The notes below the pieces were generated by a model. That model did no database searches. It had not been told where the DNA came from and saw nothing but the letters and a program-made list of their open reading frames with translations. From assembly GCF_037975445.1 (NCBI RefSeq), contig NZ_CP150254.1:618001-682000 (forward strand): a stretch of 64,000 bases of DNA, given 5' to 3'. This DNA is from Peribacillus sp. FSL P2-0133 (GTDB lineage: Bacteria > Bacillota > Bacilli > Bacillales > DSM-1321). Shown in pieces: positions 1-7,904 of the stretch; position 1 is the first letter of the stretch, and each line of letters opens with the position of its first letter. A program made the position numbers and the translations under genes.

Positions 1-352
1 TGGGTTCGATACGAGGGTTAGAAGAAATTATAAATAAGTTAAAAGTATCATTAATAGAAATGAGATGCGAGTCAACATGGGCTAGTACCACTCTTGGTGA
101 TAATCAGACAGCAAATGTTTATTATTTTCACGCTGACGAGAATGCAAAGAAAATTATAAAATTGATTACAAAATCGATTTATCAGTGGGGAATGCCAAGT
201 TTACCTGAAGATTTGTCATTTTTTAAACAAGGAAAGGTTTGGTTGGCTACTTCTTCGCATGAAAAACAATGATTATTTATCCTGATAATGATACCGAAGC
301 TTCTAGGATTAAGGATATTGAAGGCTTAAGAATTCAAGAATTGGAAGATTAA
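1..352 (+). pseudogene. Partial, frameshifted gene of unknown function
   Basis: An open frame enters from the left edge (first codon at position 3) and runs to a TGA at 270-272. Immediately beyond, the next frame continues with coding-like sequence (IIYPDNDTEASRIKDIEGLR...) to a TAA at 350-352. One extra A in the A5 run at 262-266 would join the two as ...SSHEKTMIIYPDND..., so this looks like one gene of at least 115 codons broken by a one-base slip in a homopolymer. I do not recognise the family and see no membrane segment or signal peptide. It could be a real pseudogene or a base-calling error. The 5' end lies outside the window. Confidence 0.55.
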
Positions 353-417
353 CAAATGGGAGGTTTCCTTGATAATAAAATAAGGGTGAATCCTATATAC
401 CTTTACAAAGCATGAAA

Positions 418-449
418 GGGTCTCAACTTAAATGTTGAGGTCTTTTTTC
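418..449 (+). terminator. Rho-independent terminator after the left-edge gene
   Basis: A CTCAAC / GTTGAG stem with a short loop is followed by GTCTTTTTT. It lies about 65 bases after the frameshifted gene. Confidence 0.65.
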
Positions 450-702
450 TTTGTATTAGATACGCAAAAAAGGTTGCTGGAGGACGGCGCTATGGGGATA
501 GGCGTATCATGTAACCAAGGTGCTCGCATCAAGTGTAATTTTGTATAGGATGAAACAAGTCCTTCCATTCCATGTTTCAGATAGCAACCATCTTTTCAGA
601 GGGGATAAACCTACATGTCTTTCTTGAGCAATGAATTTATATTTTTTTCCTTCACAATTACTCTAAAACTGCATTTGATTTTTCGTCTATCGTATATTTA
701 GT
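450..702. other. Non-coding stretch with long-range inverted repeats
   Basis: I see no convincing gene here. AGGTTGCT near 470-477 can pair with AGCAACC near 584-590, and GATACGC (459-465) with GCGTATC (502-508), so a folded RNA of about 120 nucleotides is possible. It matches no riboswitch consensus I know. It could equally be remnant sequence. Confidence 0.3.
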
Positions 703-755
703 AAAAAAACTGCACCTCCAATTGTTAGATGTTGTCTAACAATTGGGGTGCAGTT
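703..755 (-). terminator. Strong terminator of mreBH
   Basis: A 21-bp inverted repeat with a single bulged base (708-729 with 735-755) encloses a 5-base loop. Read on the minus strand it is followed by a run of seven T (703-709). It sits just after the mreBH stop codon. Confidence 0.9.
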
Positions 756-774
756 CAAAGACAGCCCCTTATTT

Positions 775-1782
775 TTAGTACACGGCTTTTTGTAGTTTGT
801 GAATGACCTCAAGTGAAAGCCCGGTTCCGATGGCAACTGATTCAAGCGGGTTATCTGCAAGTTGGACTGGGACGACAATTTCATTCGTCAGCCATTCTTG
901 TATCCCGTTGAGAAGTGCACCCCCGCCGGATAAGATGACACCTTGATCGACGATATCCCCGCTCAATTCAGGAGGACAATCTTCCAAAGTGGCCCTGATT
1001 GCTTCCAGTATATGAAGAAGCGATTCCTGAATGGCTTCCTGGACGTCAGTGGACGATATTGTAATCGGCTTTGGAAGACCCGTTACAAGATCGCGACCCC
1101 TGACTTCCATGCTGATCACGGAATGTTTAACGAGTGCGTAGCCGATTTCTTTTTTTATTTCCTCGGCTGTTCTTTCCCCAATCAGCACATTATGTTTTTT
1201 TCTAACATATTGGCTGATATCTTCATCCAATTGATCTCCGCCAATTCTGATTGAATTGCAAGAAACGACGCCGCCATAAGAGATGATTGCGACCTCAGTC
1301 GTTCCGCCGCCGATATCAACGATGACATTGGCAACGGGCTCTTCGACAGGCAGGCCCGCACCTATTGCTGCTGCTACTGGTTCCTCGATAAGGTGGACCT
1401 GTTTCGCTCCGCAGCTTTTGACTGCATCCTGAATGGCCCTTCTCTCAACTGATGTGGAACCTGATGGTGTACAGACCACTACGCTAGGTTTGCGAATCGA
1501 TAAACCTAGGGCCTTACTTGCTTTTTTCATGATTTCCCGAAGCATTTGCGCGGTTACATTAAAATCCGCAATGACACCATCCTTAAGCGGACGGATTGCC
1601 ACGATATTTCCGGGTGTTTTCCCGATCATGTTTTTTGCATCCACACCGACTGCCAATACTTTATTAGTCTCTATATCAATGGCCACCACAGATGGCTCAT
1701 TAAATACGATTCCTTTATTTTTACTGTAAACTAGCGTATTTGCAGTCCCTAAGTCAATGCCTATTTCTGTATTTGATAACAT
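775..1782 (-). CDS. mreBH: MreBH, actin-like cell-shape protein
   Basis: Bacterial actin of the MreB family (335 aa). It polymerises under the membrane and directs lateral cell-wall synthesis; in B. subtilis MreBH positions the autolysin LytE. The phosphate-1 motif [13 protein letters not shown] is at residues 7-19, IEEPVAAA at about 132-139 and the phosphate-2 motif DIGGGTTE at 156-163. The N-terminus ([16 protein letters not shown]) and overall sequence resemble MreBH more than MreB or Mbl. The gene stands alone rather than beside mreCD, as in B. subtilis. The start is well supported by GGAGGGG seven bases upstream. A C-rich stretch on the minus strand (complement of 1841-1855) recalls a sigma-I -35 element, but no clear -10 was found. 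Confidence 0.88.
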   Translation of the reverse strand: MLSNTEIGIDLGTANTLVYSKNKGIVFNEPSVVAIDIETNKVLAVGVDAKNMIGKTPGNIVAIRPLKDGVIADFNVTAQMLREIMKKASKALGLSIRKPSVVVCTPSGSTSVERRAIQDAVKSCGAKQVHLIEEPVAAAIGAGLPVEEPVANVIVDIGGGTTEVAIISYGGVVSCNSIRIGGDQLDEDISQYVRKKHNVLIGERTAEEIKKEIGYALVKHSVISMEVRGRDLVTGLPKPITISSTDVQEAIQESLLHILEAIRATLEDCPPELSGDIVDQGVILSGGGALLNGIQEWLTNEIVVPVQLADNPLESVAIGTGLSLEVIHKLQKAVY

Positions 1783-1859
1783 TTAGTCACCCCTCCATAA
1801 GAGTTTGACCCCTATATACTCATTCTACCTTTTATTGCGAGTTTGTGGGGGTGGGAAAT

Positions 1860-2091
1860 CTAGTAAATTGTGGAATTGCCATGCCGTTTCTTTTCATAGA
1901 AAGAAAACATGATGAAATATAAAAGTGCACTGGCGATGGCAAGCGCGCGGATAACGGCAAATGTCCAATTGTAACCAATCCACTGACATCGGAATGGCTA
2001 ATGGCGATAACATTCTGCCTATTGTAAAACGTAAGCTGAATGCTGCAAAATATTGACCCCTCATATGTGCGTTTTTAGTATATTTCACACT
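1860..2091 (-). pseudogene. Remnant of an MFS transporter C-terminus (frameshifted)
   Basis: On the minus strand, a 30-odd residue stretch (KYTKNAHMRGQYFAAFSLRF, then IGRMLSPLAIPMS) is followed after a frame change near 1970-1980 by IGYNWTFAVIRALAIASALL and a charged tail ending at 1860. Joined, the two segments read like the last transmembrane helices of a major facilitator multidrug transporter. Nothing upstream extends it, because an in-frame stop lies just before 2091. It is therefore a 3' fragment carrying a frameshift, left after deletion of the rest. Which transporter it came from cannot be told. Confidence 0.6.
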
Positions 2092-2196
2092 GCGCCCCTC
2101 GCTTCAGTCGAAAGCAAGCGTGGATGGCAGCTTTGAATCAGCTTGTTTTATGTTAAGATATAGAAGAAAATCAGCTTAGATAAAGAAGGTAATTTT

Positions 2197-3294
2197 GTGA
2201 GTGCAAATTTAATCGAGAGTAAGAGTTTTAGAGTCATCTTTACAGCTTTTCTAGCCTTCCTGGGTGGTTATGCGTTTGATAGCCTTGGAATATACTTGCC
2301 ATGGATGCTTGGACCATTATTCGTCGTGATGATCGCGAAAGTGAAGTTAAGGAAGTACTTGTTTTGGTCTAAAACCTTTAGAAGTACTGGATTGGTCATT
2401 CTAGGATTACAACTGGGCAGTTCATTCACGAAACAATCGTTAAATGAGATGATTGAATATTTGCCTGTTATGCTTTTTACGACAATCGCAATCATTTTAT
2501 TTACAGTTTTGACTGGCTGGTTTGTCGGGAAACGAATGAACTTATCCTTGGGCACATCCATGCTTGGCAGTTTTCCGGGAGGGCTTTCCCAGATGGTGGT
2601 CTTAAGTGAGGAAATGAAGGATAGTGATGAAACGGTTGTAGGTTTCATGCAAACACTGCGGGTCATCCTTGTGATTTCCATTGTTCCTTGGATCGTGACT
2701 CATGTAATGTCAGTTGGATCAGGTACGGTAATGGCCATTTCGGAGCGGCCGTTTTTCTTATTTGATTATGATGGGAAATTAGCCATCATGATGTTGTTAA
2801 CCTTGCTATTATTCATCTTCATCACAAGGAAAGTGAATTTTCCGCTGCCTTTTTTGCTAGGACCTCTCATGGCTGCAGCACTATTCAATTTAGCAGGACC
2901 AGGTGCCCCGCAGATTCCTGATTTTTGGTTGAACTTGTCGCAATTGTTGATCGGCGCACATTTAGGCTACACACTGAAGGTTGATAATCCCCGACTTTTC
3001 AGAAAGATGTTTGGGGCTGTATTCGTCAGTAATGTCCTATTGATTGGATTTTGCTATTATCTTTCCGTTCAGTTTGCCCCGATCCTATCTTTGCAGCCGA
3101 ACGAATTATTTTTGAGCATGGCGCCAGGCGGCGTCGCCGAAATGGCCGTAACAGCCATGTCTGTGCATGTGGATTTATCCGTTGTCACAAGTTTTCATTT
3201 ATTCAGGATCCTATTCATTTTATTTTTCCTGTCACCCATCATAAAATGGCTGGTTGGAAGAAGCAAGGGAAAACAAGAACAGGGACAAAGCTGA
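2197..3294 (+). CDS. AbrB-family integral membrane protein (putative transporter)
   Basis: A 365-residue, strongly hydrophobic protein with about ten membrane segments. It belongs to the membrane AbrB family (sometimes labelled putative ammonia monooxygenase), unrelated to the transition-state regulator AbrB. The fold is a tandem duplication: PGGLSQM at 127-133 and PGGVAEM at 310-316 are the repeated glycine-rich motif in the two halves. Substrate is unknown. It starts at GTG with AAGAAGG about eight bases upstream. It is a single-gene unit, with the stop codon lying inside the loop of its terminator. Confidence 0.75.
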   Translation: MSANLIESKSFRVIFTAFLAFLGGYAFDSLGIYLPWMLGPLFVVMIAKVKLRKYLFWSKTFRSTGLVILGLQLGSSFTKQSLNEMIEYLPVMLFTTIAIILFTVLTGWFVGKRMNLSLGTSMLGSFPGGLSQMVVLSEEMKDSDETVVGFMQTLRVILVISIVPWIVTHVMSVGSGTVMAISERPFFLFDYDGKLAIMMLLTLLLFIFITRKVNFPLPFLLGPLMAAALFNLAGPGAPQIPDFWLNLSQLLIGAHLGYTLKVDNPRLFRKMFGAVFVSNVLLIGFCYYLSVQFAPILSLQPNELFLSMAPGGVAEMAVTAMSVHVDLSVVTSFHLFRILFILFFLSPIIKWLVGRSKGKQEQGQS

Positions 3295-3316
3295 CAGGCT
3301 TTGTCCTTTTTCTTTT
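3283..3316 (+). terminator. Terminator overlapping the stop codon of the AbrB-type gene
   Basis: GGACAAAGC (3283-3291) pairs with GCTTTGTCC (3298-3306), followed by TTTTTCTTTT. The TGA stop (3292-3294) lies in the loop. Confidence 0.88.
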
Positions 3317-3343
3317 CGGAAAAACTGAAGAGTGAAAAGAACA

Positions 3344-3448
3344 AATGTCAGACGTTATGCGGAACTCACGAGTAAAAGCAGAAAACTTACGAGTAAACCG
3401 TCAAAACTCACGAGTAAAAGCGCATATTCCAGACGTTATGAGAAAAGT
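3344..3448. repeat. 21-bp tandem repeat array 1 (about five units)
   Basis: Three units of the form CTCACGAGTAAAAGC + 6 bases start at 3365, 3386 and 3407, exactly 21 bases apart. They are flanked in register by two variant units containing CAGACGTTATG (3344 and 3428). The same family recurs at 48508 and 54517. The short open frame here (LTSKSRKLTSK...) is a by-product of the 21-base (7-codon) period and has no ribosome binding site. Apart from the array, 3317-3620 holds nothing recognisable. Confidence 0.85.
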
Positions 3449-3617
3449 ACGAACGGAACAGGCTTGAAATTCAATTCTCGAAAGAATATTGTACCCGAAC
3501 CATTGAAATGTGCTGTTGAATAAGCTCATGTAGGCGCCGAAGTTGGTAGGTTTTGTGAGAATTTAATGAAAAATGAAATCGAATAGTAAAATAATCCTCA
3601 CTTTTTTTGAACTTCAT

Positions 3618-3624
3618 CCGATAT
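3618..3624 (+). promoter_or_regulatory. Possible sigma-D -10 element before motA
   Basis: CCGATAT matches the core of the flagellar sigma-D -10 box (GCCGATAT). No good TAAA -35 lies 15 bases upstream, and transcription from it would start inside the ribosome binding site at 3625-3633. Treat as tentative. Confidence 0.25.
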
Positions 3625-3662
3625 AAGGAGGAGACGAGACTTTAAATGAATGGGTGAGTATT

Positions 3663-4454
3663 ATGGATATAACATCAGTTTTGGGCGTAGTTCTCGGTAT
3701 TGTGGCCATCTTGGTCGGAATGGTGTTGAAAGGCGTAAGTGTAACGGCGTTGATTAACCCGGCGGCTATTTTGATCATTATTGTAGGGACGATAGCTGCT
3801 GTCGTAACGGCTTTCCCTTTGTCGGAATTAAAAAGACTACCAAAAATATTCAAGGTTTTATTCTATGAACAAAAATTGACAAAGCCTGAAGATTTAATAA
3901 AAACCTTTTCGGAATGGGCGGTCATTGCCAGGAAAGAAGGCTTATTGGCATTGGAAAGCATTTCGGATCAAGTGGATAATACCTTTTTGAAAAATGGCTT
4001 GAATCTTGCAGTAGAAGGCCAGAGTGCCGATTATATTCGTGATATTTTAGCGGAGGAAATAGACGCGATGGAAGAACGTCATTTAAGCGCGGCAGCGATT
4101 TTCAGTCAAGCCGGTACATACGCACCGACGCTAGGCGTATTGGGTGCGGTAATCGGGCTGATTGCTGCATTGGGGAATATGGCTGACACGGAGGCATTGG
4201 GACATGCCATATCTGCCGCATTCGTCGCAACCTTGATGGGGATTTACACGGGGTATGTATTATGGCATCCATTCGCCAATAAGCTCAAACGGAAATCGCA
4301 GCAGGAAGTCCGAATCAAAGAAATGATGATAGAAGGTATTTTATCGATCATCGAAGGGGAAGCTCCAAGAACGATTGAACAGAAATTAACATCCTATTTG
4401 CCTGCTGGAGATCGTAAGAAGTGGTTAGAAGGCGATGTGAGAGAAGATGGCTAG
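3663..4454 (+). CDS. motA: MotA, flagellar motor stator subunit
   Basis: Inner-membrane stator protein that with MotB forms the proton channel driving flagellar rotation. Four membrane segments are visible. The cytoplasmic loop carries the torque residues R90 and E98 (ARKEGLLALE, counted from the chosen start), and the conserved AGTYAPTLGVLGAVIGL segment follows. Overall it matches B. subtilis MotA rather than MotP. Start choice is awkward. AAGGAGGAG at 3625-3633 lies far upstream, a three-codon frame ATG AAT GGG TGA (3646-3657) follows it, and a GTG at 3654 is in frame. The ATG at 3663, behind GGTGA, gives the N-terminus MDITSVLG expected for the family. The last 8 bases overlap motB. Confidence 0.9.
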   Translation: MDITSVLGVVLGIVAILVGMVLKGVSVTALINPAAILIIIVGTIAAVVTAFPLSELKRLPKIFKVLFYEQKLTKPEDLIKTFSEWAVIARKEGLLALESISDQVDNTFLKNGLNLAVEGQSADYIRDILAEEIDAMEERHLSAAAIFSQAGTYAPTLGVLGAVIGLIAALGNMADTEALGHAISAAFVATLMGIYTGYVLWHPFANKLKRKSQQEVRIKEMMIEGILSIIEGEAPRTIEQKLTSYLPAGDRKKWLEGDVREDG

Positions 4455-5202
4455 GCGCAAAAAGAAACAAAGGCATGAAGAGCATATCGATGAATCATGG
4501 CTGGTTCCCTACGCCGATATCTTAACATTGCTTCTTGCGCTTTTTATCGTCTTGTTCGCTTCAAGTTCGGTTGATTCAGTAAGGTTCCAGCAATTGTCCA
4601 ATGTATTTAACCAGGTTTTTACAAGCGGAACGGGTTTTATGGATTTCCCAAGTGATTCCCCCAGCAATGAGCCGACGTCACCAGAACAAAGAACAGGTGC
4701 AGAAGATCTTGAGAAGCTAGGGAAAAACGAACAAGAAGATCTTATGGAAGTTCAGGAGCGTGTAAATGCCTACATCCAAAAAAATGATTTAACGGATAAA
4801 TTGGGAACGAACCTTACGGATGAAGGGATGTTGATTTCAATTAGGGAAAACGTGCTGTTCGAATCGGGGGTGGCTGAGGTGAGGCGTGAAAACCGAAAAA
4901 TCGCTAAGGAAATCTCGGATTTACTGGTCATGGACTTACCCAGAAACATTATCGTAAGCGGACATACCGATAATATTCCCATTAAAAATTACCAATATGA
5001 ATCCAACTGGGATCTGAGCGTGATGCGATCCGTGAATTTTATGAAACTTCTCCTAGAAAATAAAGAGTTGGATCCCGAAATGTTCAGTGCTAAAGGGTAT
5101 GGGGAATTCAAGCCGGTTGCTTCTAATGAAACGAAAAAAGGAAGAGCGAAAAACCGGAGAGTTGAAATCCTAATTGTTCCACGGACAGCGATGAATGAGT
5201 GA
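4447..5202 (+). CDS. motB: MotB, flagellar motor stator subunit
   Basis: Stator partner of MotA (251 aa). A short cytoplasmic basic tail (RRKKKQRH) precedes one membrane helix with the proton-binding aspartate D24 in PYAD, which points to an H+ rather than Na+ motor. A charged linker follows. The C-terminal OmpA-like peptidoglycan-binding domain has SGHTDNIPI at 171-179 and NRRVEI near the end. Its start overlaps motA, so the two genes are translationally coupled. Transcription ends at the hairpin just downstream. Confidence 0.93.
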   Translation: MARRKKKQRHEEHIDESWLVPYADILTLLLALFIVLFASSSVDSVRFQQLSNVFNQVFTSGTGFMDFPSDSPSNEPTSPEQRTGAEDLEKLGKNEQEDLMEVQERVNAYIQKNDLTDKLGTNLTDEGMLISIRENVLFESGVAEVRRENRKIAKEISDLLVMDLPRNIIVSGHTDNIPIKNYQYESNWDLSVMRSVNFMKLLLENKELDPEMFSAKGYGEFKPVASNETKKGRAKNRRVEILIVPRTAMNE

Positions 5203-5236
5203 AAACCTGTCAGGAATGGACGGGTTTTTCTTTTTG
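5203..5236 (+). terminator. Terminator of motAB
   Basis: AAACCTGTC pairs with GACGGGTTT (one G-U pair) across a 7-base loop, followed by TTCTTTTT. Confidence 0.8.
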
Positions 5237-5247
5237 AAGGAGAATAT

Positions 5248-5523
5248 ATGGAAAGAGAATATACAAATGTGATGGAAGAAATCGTTGTGACATGGGTGCA
5301 GGTATTAATGTCAGGTATGGAATATCAAACATTTTGTTCGTGCAGAAAATGTAAGAATGACATCATCACATTATCATTGAATAACCTGCCTAATTACTAT
5401 GTAACCACGGAAGAAGGGCGGAAAAGGATATTTGGAAATTTGAATACAGAAGAAAATAGGGAATGGATCAATAAAAGAATCATCAATGCGATACACGTTG
5501 TTGGCCAGTATCCTAAACATTGA
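5248..5523 (+). CDS. ComFB-like protein (late competence development family)
   Basis: A 91-residue soluble protein resembling B. subtilis ComFB. The conserved features are a short N-terminal helix, the putative zinc-binding cluster C30-x-C32-x2-C35 in FCSCRKCKND, and the following ITLSLNNLPNYYVTTEEGR region. ComFB has no firmly established biochemical role, and homologues outside competence loci are common. Here it follows motAB and stands in its own transcription unit, behind AAGGAGA six bases before the ATG. A role in competence is therefore only implied by family name. Confidence 0.75.
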   Translation: MEREYTNVMEEIVVTWVQVLMSGMEYQTFCSCRKCKNDIITLSLNNLPNYYVTTEEGRKRIFGNLNTEENREWINKRIINAIHVVGQYPKH

Positions 5524-5643
5524 TCAAATGGCTGCCATTATCTTTTTTCCGATATTAAAAAAGGCGGACAGCGACCTCCGAAGGGATTTAGGAAATATAG
5601 CGGTACATTACTCATAAACAAAAGGGACAACCATTAATTATGT

Positions 5644-5668
5644 GTTTATTTATGGTGGCAAAGGGAAC
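5644..5668 (+). promoter_or_regulatory. Candidate sigma-B promoter of yfkM
   Basis: GTTTAT (5644-5649), a 13-base spacer and GGGAAC (5663-5668) fit the general-stress consensus GTTTAA-N12-14-GGGTAT. The downstream gene is the homologue of a B. subtilis general stress gene. Confidence 0.55.
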
Positions 5669-5723
5669 ATAAATAAAGTACAAAGTTGGTTCATTCGATC
5701 AAAAATTGAGGAGATGAATGATT

Positions 5724-6239
5724 ATGGGTAAAAATATTGCATGTGTTGTAACGAATATGTTTGAGGACTCGGAGTATAGTGAACCGGCAAAAGCATTCGA
5801 AGAAGCCGGCCATACGGTAACGAGGATTGAAATGGTAAAAGGGAAAACTGTTAAAGGGAAACAAGGGGAGGTAGAAGTCGAGATTGATGAAAGCATCGAC
5901 TCAGTGAAACCAGAAAATTTCGATGCATTATTCATCCCCGGTGGGTTTTCCCCTGATCAACTGCGTGCTGACGAACGCTTCGTATCTTTCGCCAAATCGT
6001 TCATGGATGATAAAAAACCAGTATTTGCGATCTGTCATGGACCGCAGTTGCTGATTACGGCCAAAACACTTGAAGGACGCCACGCAACAGGATATACATC
6101 CATTAAAGTCGATATGGAGTATGCTGGTGCCACCTATTTGGACAAAGAGGTTGTGGTTTGCGGCAACCAGCTTGTAACCAGCAGGACACCTGAAGACCTT
6201 CCGGCATTTAACCGGGAATCGCTCAATCTATTGAAATAA
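5724..6239 (+). CDS. yfkM: YfkM, DJ-1/PfpI family general stress protein
   Basis: Class I glutamine amidotransferase-like protein of the DJ-1/PfpI family (171 aa). The nucleophile elbow AICHGPQLL places the reactive cysteine at C104. An acidic residue (E14 in NMFEDSEY) and the TSRTPEDLPAF tail are typical. Family members have been reported as proteases, chaperones or glyoxalase/deglycase-type enzymes; which applies here is not visible. The ATG at 5724 is 10 bases after GAGGAG, and ATG 5718 in the same frame is also possible. A sigma-B-like promoter upstream suggests induction by general stress. Confidence 0.85.
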   Translation: MGKNIACVVTNMFEDSEYSEPAKAFEEAGHTVTRIEMVKGKTVKGKQGEVEVEIDESIDSVKPENFDALFIPGGFSPDQLRADERFVSFAKSFMDDKKPVFAICHGPQLLITAKTLEGRHATGYTSIKVDMEYAGATYLDKEVVVCGNQLVTSRTPEDLPAFNRESLNLLK

Positions 6240-6240
6240 T

Positions 6241-6270
6241 GAAAAATCCCGGCAGCTGCCGGGATTTTTC
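6241..6270. terminator. Perfect 30-bp palindromic terminator
   Basis: GAAAAATCCCGGCAG and its exact reverse complement meet without a spacer, giving a hairpin followed by T5 on either strand. It ends yfkM. Confidence 0.9.
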
Positions 6271-6346
6271 ATTTTAAAAGGATTCATATACTTCAATCTT
6301 TGCAGTAAAATAAAAGGAGAGACGAATTAAAAAGGAAGTGTCACGA

Positions 6347-7093
6347 TTGATCGTATTAAAATCTGCGCGTGAAATTCAAGCGATGCATGAATCGGGTAAA
6401 ATTTTGGCAGCTTGTCATAGGGAGATTGCAAAATTGATTGTTCCTGGGGTGACAACATGGGAAATAGAAGAATTTGTTGAAGGATTCTTAAAAAAACATG
6501 GTGCGAAGCCGGAACAAAAGGGTTACAAAGGGTATGAGTATGCGACATGTGCCAGCATAAATGAAGAAATTTGTCATGGTTTCCCTCGTAAGACCCCTTT
6601 GAAAAACGGAGATATCGTAACGATTGATATGGTCGTTAATTATAACGGGGCCCTTGCTGACTCTGCTTGGACGTATACGGTCGGTAAGGTTTCAAAGGAA
6701 ACCGAACATTTAGTGAATGTGACGAAGGAATCTTTATATAAGGCGATTGAAGTATGTGTGGAAGGCAATCGGATTGGAGATATAGGTCATGCCATACAAA
6801 CATATGTCGAAGCGGAAGGATTCTCTGTCGTTCGTGATTTCATCGGACACGGGATAGGAAATGTCATTCATGAAGAGCCGCAGGTTCCGCATTATGGACT
6901 GCCGAATAAAGGTCCGCGTCTTAAGGAAGGCATGGTATTCACCATCGAGCCAATGGTAAACGTAGGTACATATAAAGCAAGCCGGGATCCGAATGGATGG
7001 ACGGCATCCACTGCAGATGGGAAATACTCGGCACAATATGAGCATACGATTGCCATTACGAAAAACGGTCCGCTTATTCTGACCGAACAATGA
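6347..7093 (+). CDS. map: Type I methionine aminopeptidase
   Basis: Removes the initiator methionine from nascent proteins (248 aa). The five metal ligands of the pita-bread fold are all present: D94 (VTIDM), D105 (LADSAW), H168 (GHGIG), E201 (TIEPMV) and E232 (YEHTIA), plus the substrate histidine in CHGFP. TTG at 6347 is preferred because AAAGGAAG then lies about eight bases upstream and the protein begins MIVLKSAREI. The GTG at 6338 sits inside that ribosome binding site. It is probably not the housekeeping copy in the ribosomal protein cluster but a second enzyme, as many bacilli carry two or three. Confidence 0.9.
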   Translation: MIVLKSAREIQAMHESGKILAACHREIAKLIVPGVTTWEIEEFVEGFLKKHGAKPEQKGYKGYEYATCASINEEICHGFPRKTPLKNGDIVTIDMVVNYNGALADSAWTYTVGKVSKETEHLVNVTKESLYKAIEVCVEGNRIGDIGHAIQTYVEAEGFSVVRDFIGHGIGNVIHEEPQVPHYGLPNKGPRLKEGMVFTIEPMVNVGTYKASRDPNGWTASTADGKYSAQYEHTIAITKNGPLILTEQ

Positions 7094-7097
7094 ACAT

Positions 7098-7131
7098 AAA
7101 AAAACAGCATCGATTATGATGCTGTTTTTTC
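7098..7131. terminator. Bidirectional terminator between map and the moeA operon
   Basis: AACAGCATC / GATGCTGTT stem with a 6-base loop, flanked by A-run and T-run, so it can serve both converging genes. Confidence 0.88.
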
Positions 7132-7134
7132 ATT

Positions 7135-7377
7135 TTAATCAATTGGACGTTCCAATGAATACAAATCTTCTTCAATATTTCCTAATCTGTCCTCAATGAC
7201 TTTTTTAGCATCTTTGATACCTTCATTATAAATAAAGGGAGCAATATTTTCGAAAATGAACTGCAAATGATTTTCAGCAGCGATTTCACCGATTTCCTTG
7301 CCTTGTTCCTGATACACATATTCTTGGATACTTTCGATCATCTTGCGGCGCTTTTCAATGGGAAATTGTATGAACAT
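7135..7377 (-). CDS. DUF2164 family protein
   Basis: An 80-residue soluble, mostly helical protein (MFIQFPIEKRRKMIESIQ...), recognised as the DUF2164 type by its start and by the NEGIKDAKKVIEDRLGNIEEDLYSLE region. Function is unknown. The true start is the ATG at 7377, preceded by GGAGGG on the minus strand; a longer frame reads back into mobB and is not needed. It is the last gene of a moeA-mobB-DUF2164 unit, with 11 bases separating it from mobB. Confidence 0.8.
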   Translation of the reverse strand: MFIQFPIEKRRKMIESIQEYVYQEQGKEIGEIAAENHLQFIFENIAPFIYNEGIKDAKKVIEDRLGNIEEDLYSLERPID

Positions 7378-7388
7378 TGTGCCCTCCT

Positions 7389-7904
7389 TCATATTTGTTC
7401 TAAAAACCATGTAATGAATTGATCCGAATCCAATGGGAAGACGGGTACTGAAGCATGATTCCTTGTTCGTTCCAGACATTCGGGCCAAGCCACAGCTGCT
7501 TTGACATTAGTAAGCCGTTCCAATAACAGGAGGTCACTTTCTTCTTTGATTAAAATGACCTTAGGAAAGTCCTCTTGCTTATAACCTTCAATTAAAATCA
7601 CATTAGGGAGAAATAGATACAGTAATTGAATTAGTTCAGTGATAGGGGCTTTCCCCTTGAAATTGCCGAGCAGCTCGATTGTGCCATCTCCTTCAACAAG
7701 TGAGGCGGCCGCCCCGGCATGAAAGTGTTTATTGGAATCCTTCGTGCCTGTGACATCTGGTTTTCCGCCATGTCCATGATGTTTTAAAACGGCTGTCTCT
7801 AATTTTGCTTCGCGAAGCTGTTTGATTATATTCGTTATGAAGGTCGTTTTTCCTCTATTTTGGTAGCCAACAACCTGGAAAATAAAGGGCTTCACCAAGG
7901 CCAT
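7389..7904 (-). CDS. mobB: MobB, molybdopterin-guanine dinucleotide biosynthesis adaptor
   Basis: GTP-binding adaptor (171 aa) that assists MobA in adding GMP to molybdopterin. The Walker A motif GYQNRGKTT is at residues 13-21, followed by the KHHGHGGKPD segment typical of MobB and VILIEGYKQE near residue 108. The ATG at 7904 has AAGAAGG six bases upstream and gives MALVKPF; ATG 7908-7910 lies two codons earlier but is too close to that site. It overlaps the end of moeA by 13 bases. Confidence 0.88.
   Translation of the reverse strand: MALVKPFIFQVVGYQNRGKTTFITNIIKQLREAKLETAVLKHHGHGGKPDVTGTKDSNKHFHAGAAASLVEGDGTIELLGNFKGKAPITELIQLLYLFLPNVILIEGYKQEDFPKVILIKEESDLLLLERLTNVKAAVAWPECLERTRNHASVPVFPLDSDQFITWFLEQI

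Noticed and set aside
1841..1855. Sigma-I promoter of mreBH
   Set aside because: A C-rich -35-like stretch exists, but no matching -10 at proper distance was found.
3332..3523. 63-codon frame LTSKSRKLTSK...
   Set aside because: It is a translation of repeat array 1 with no good start signals.
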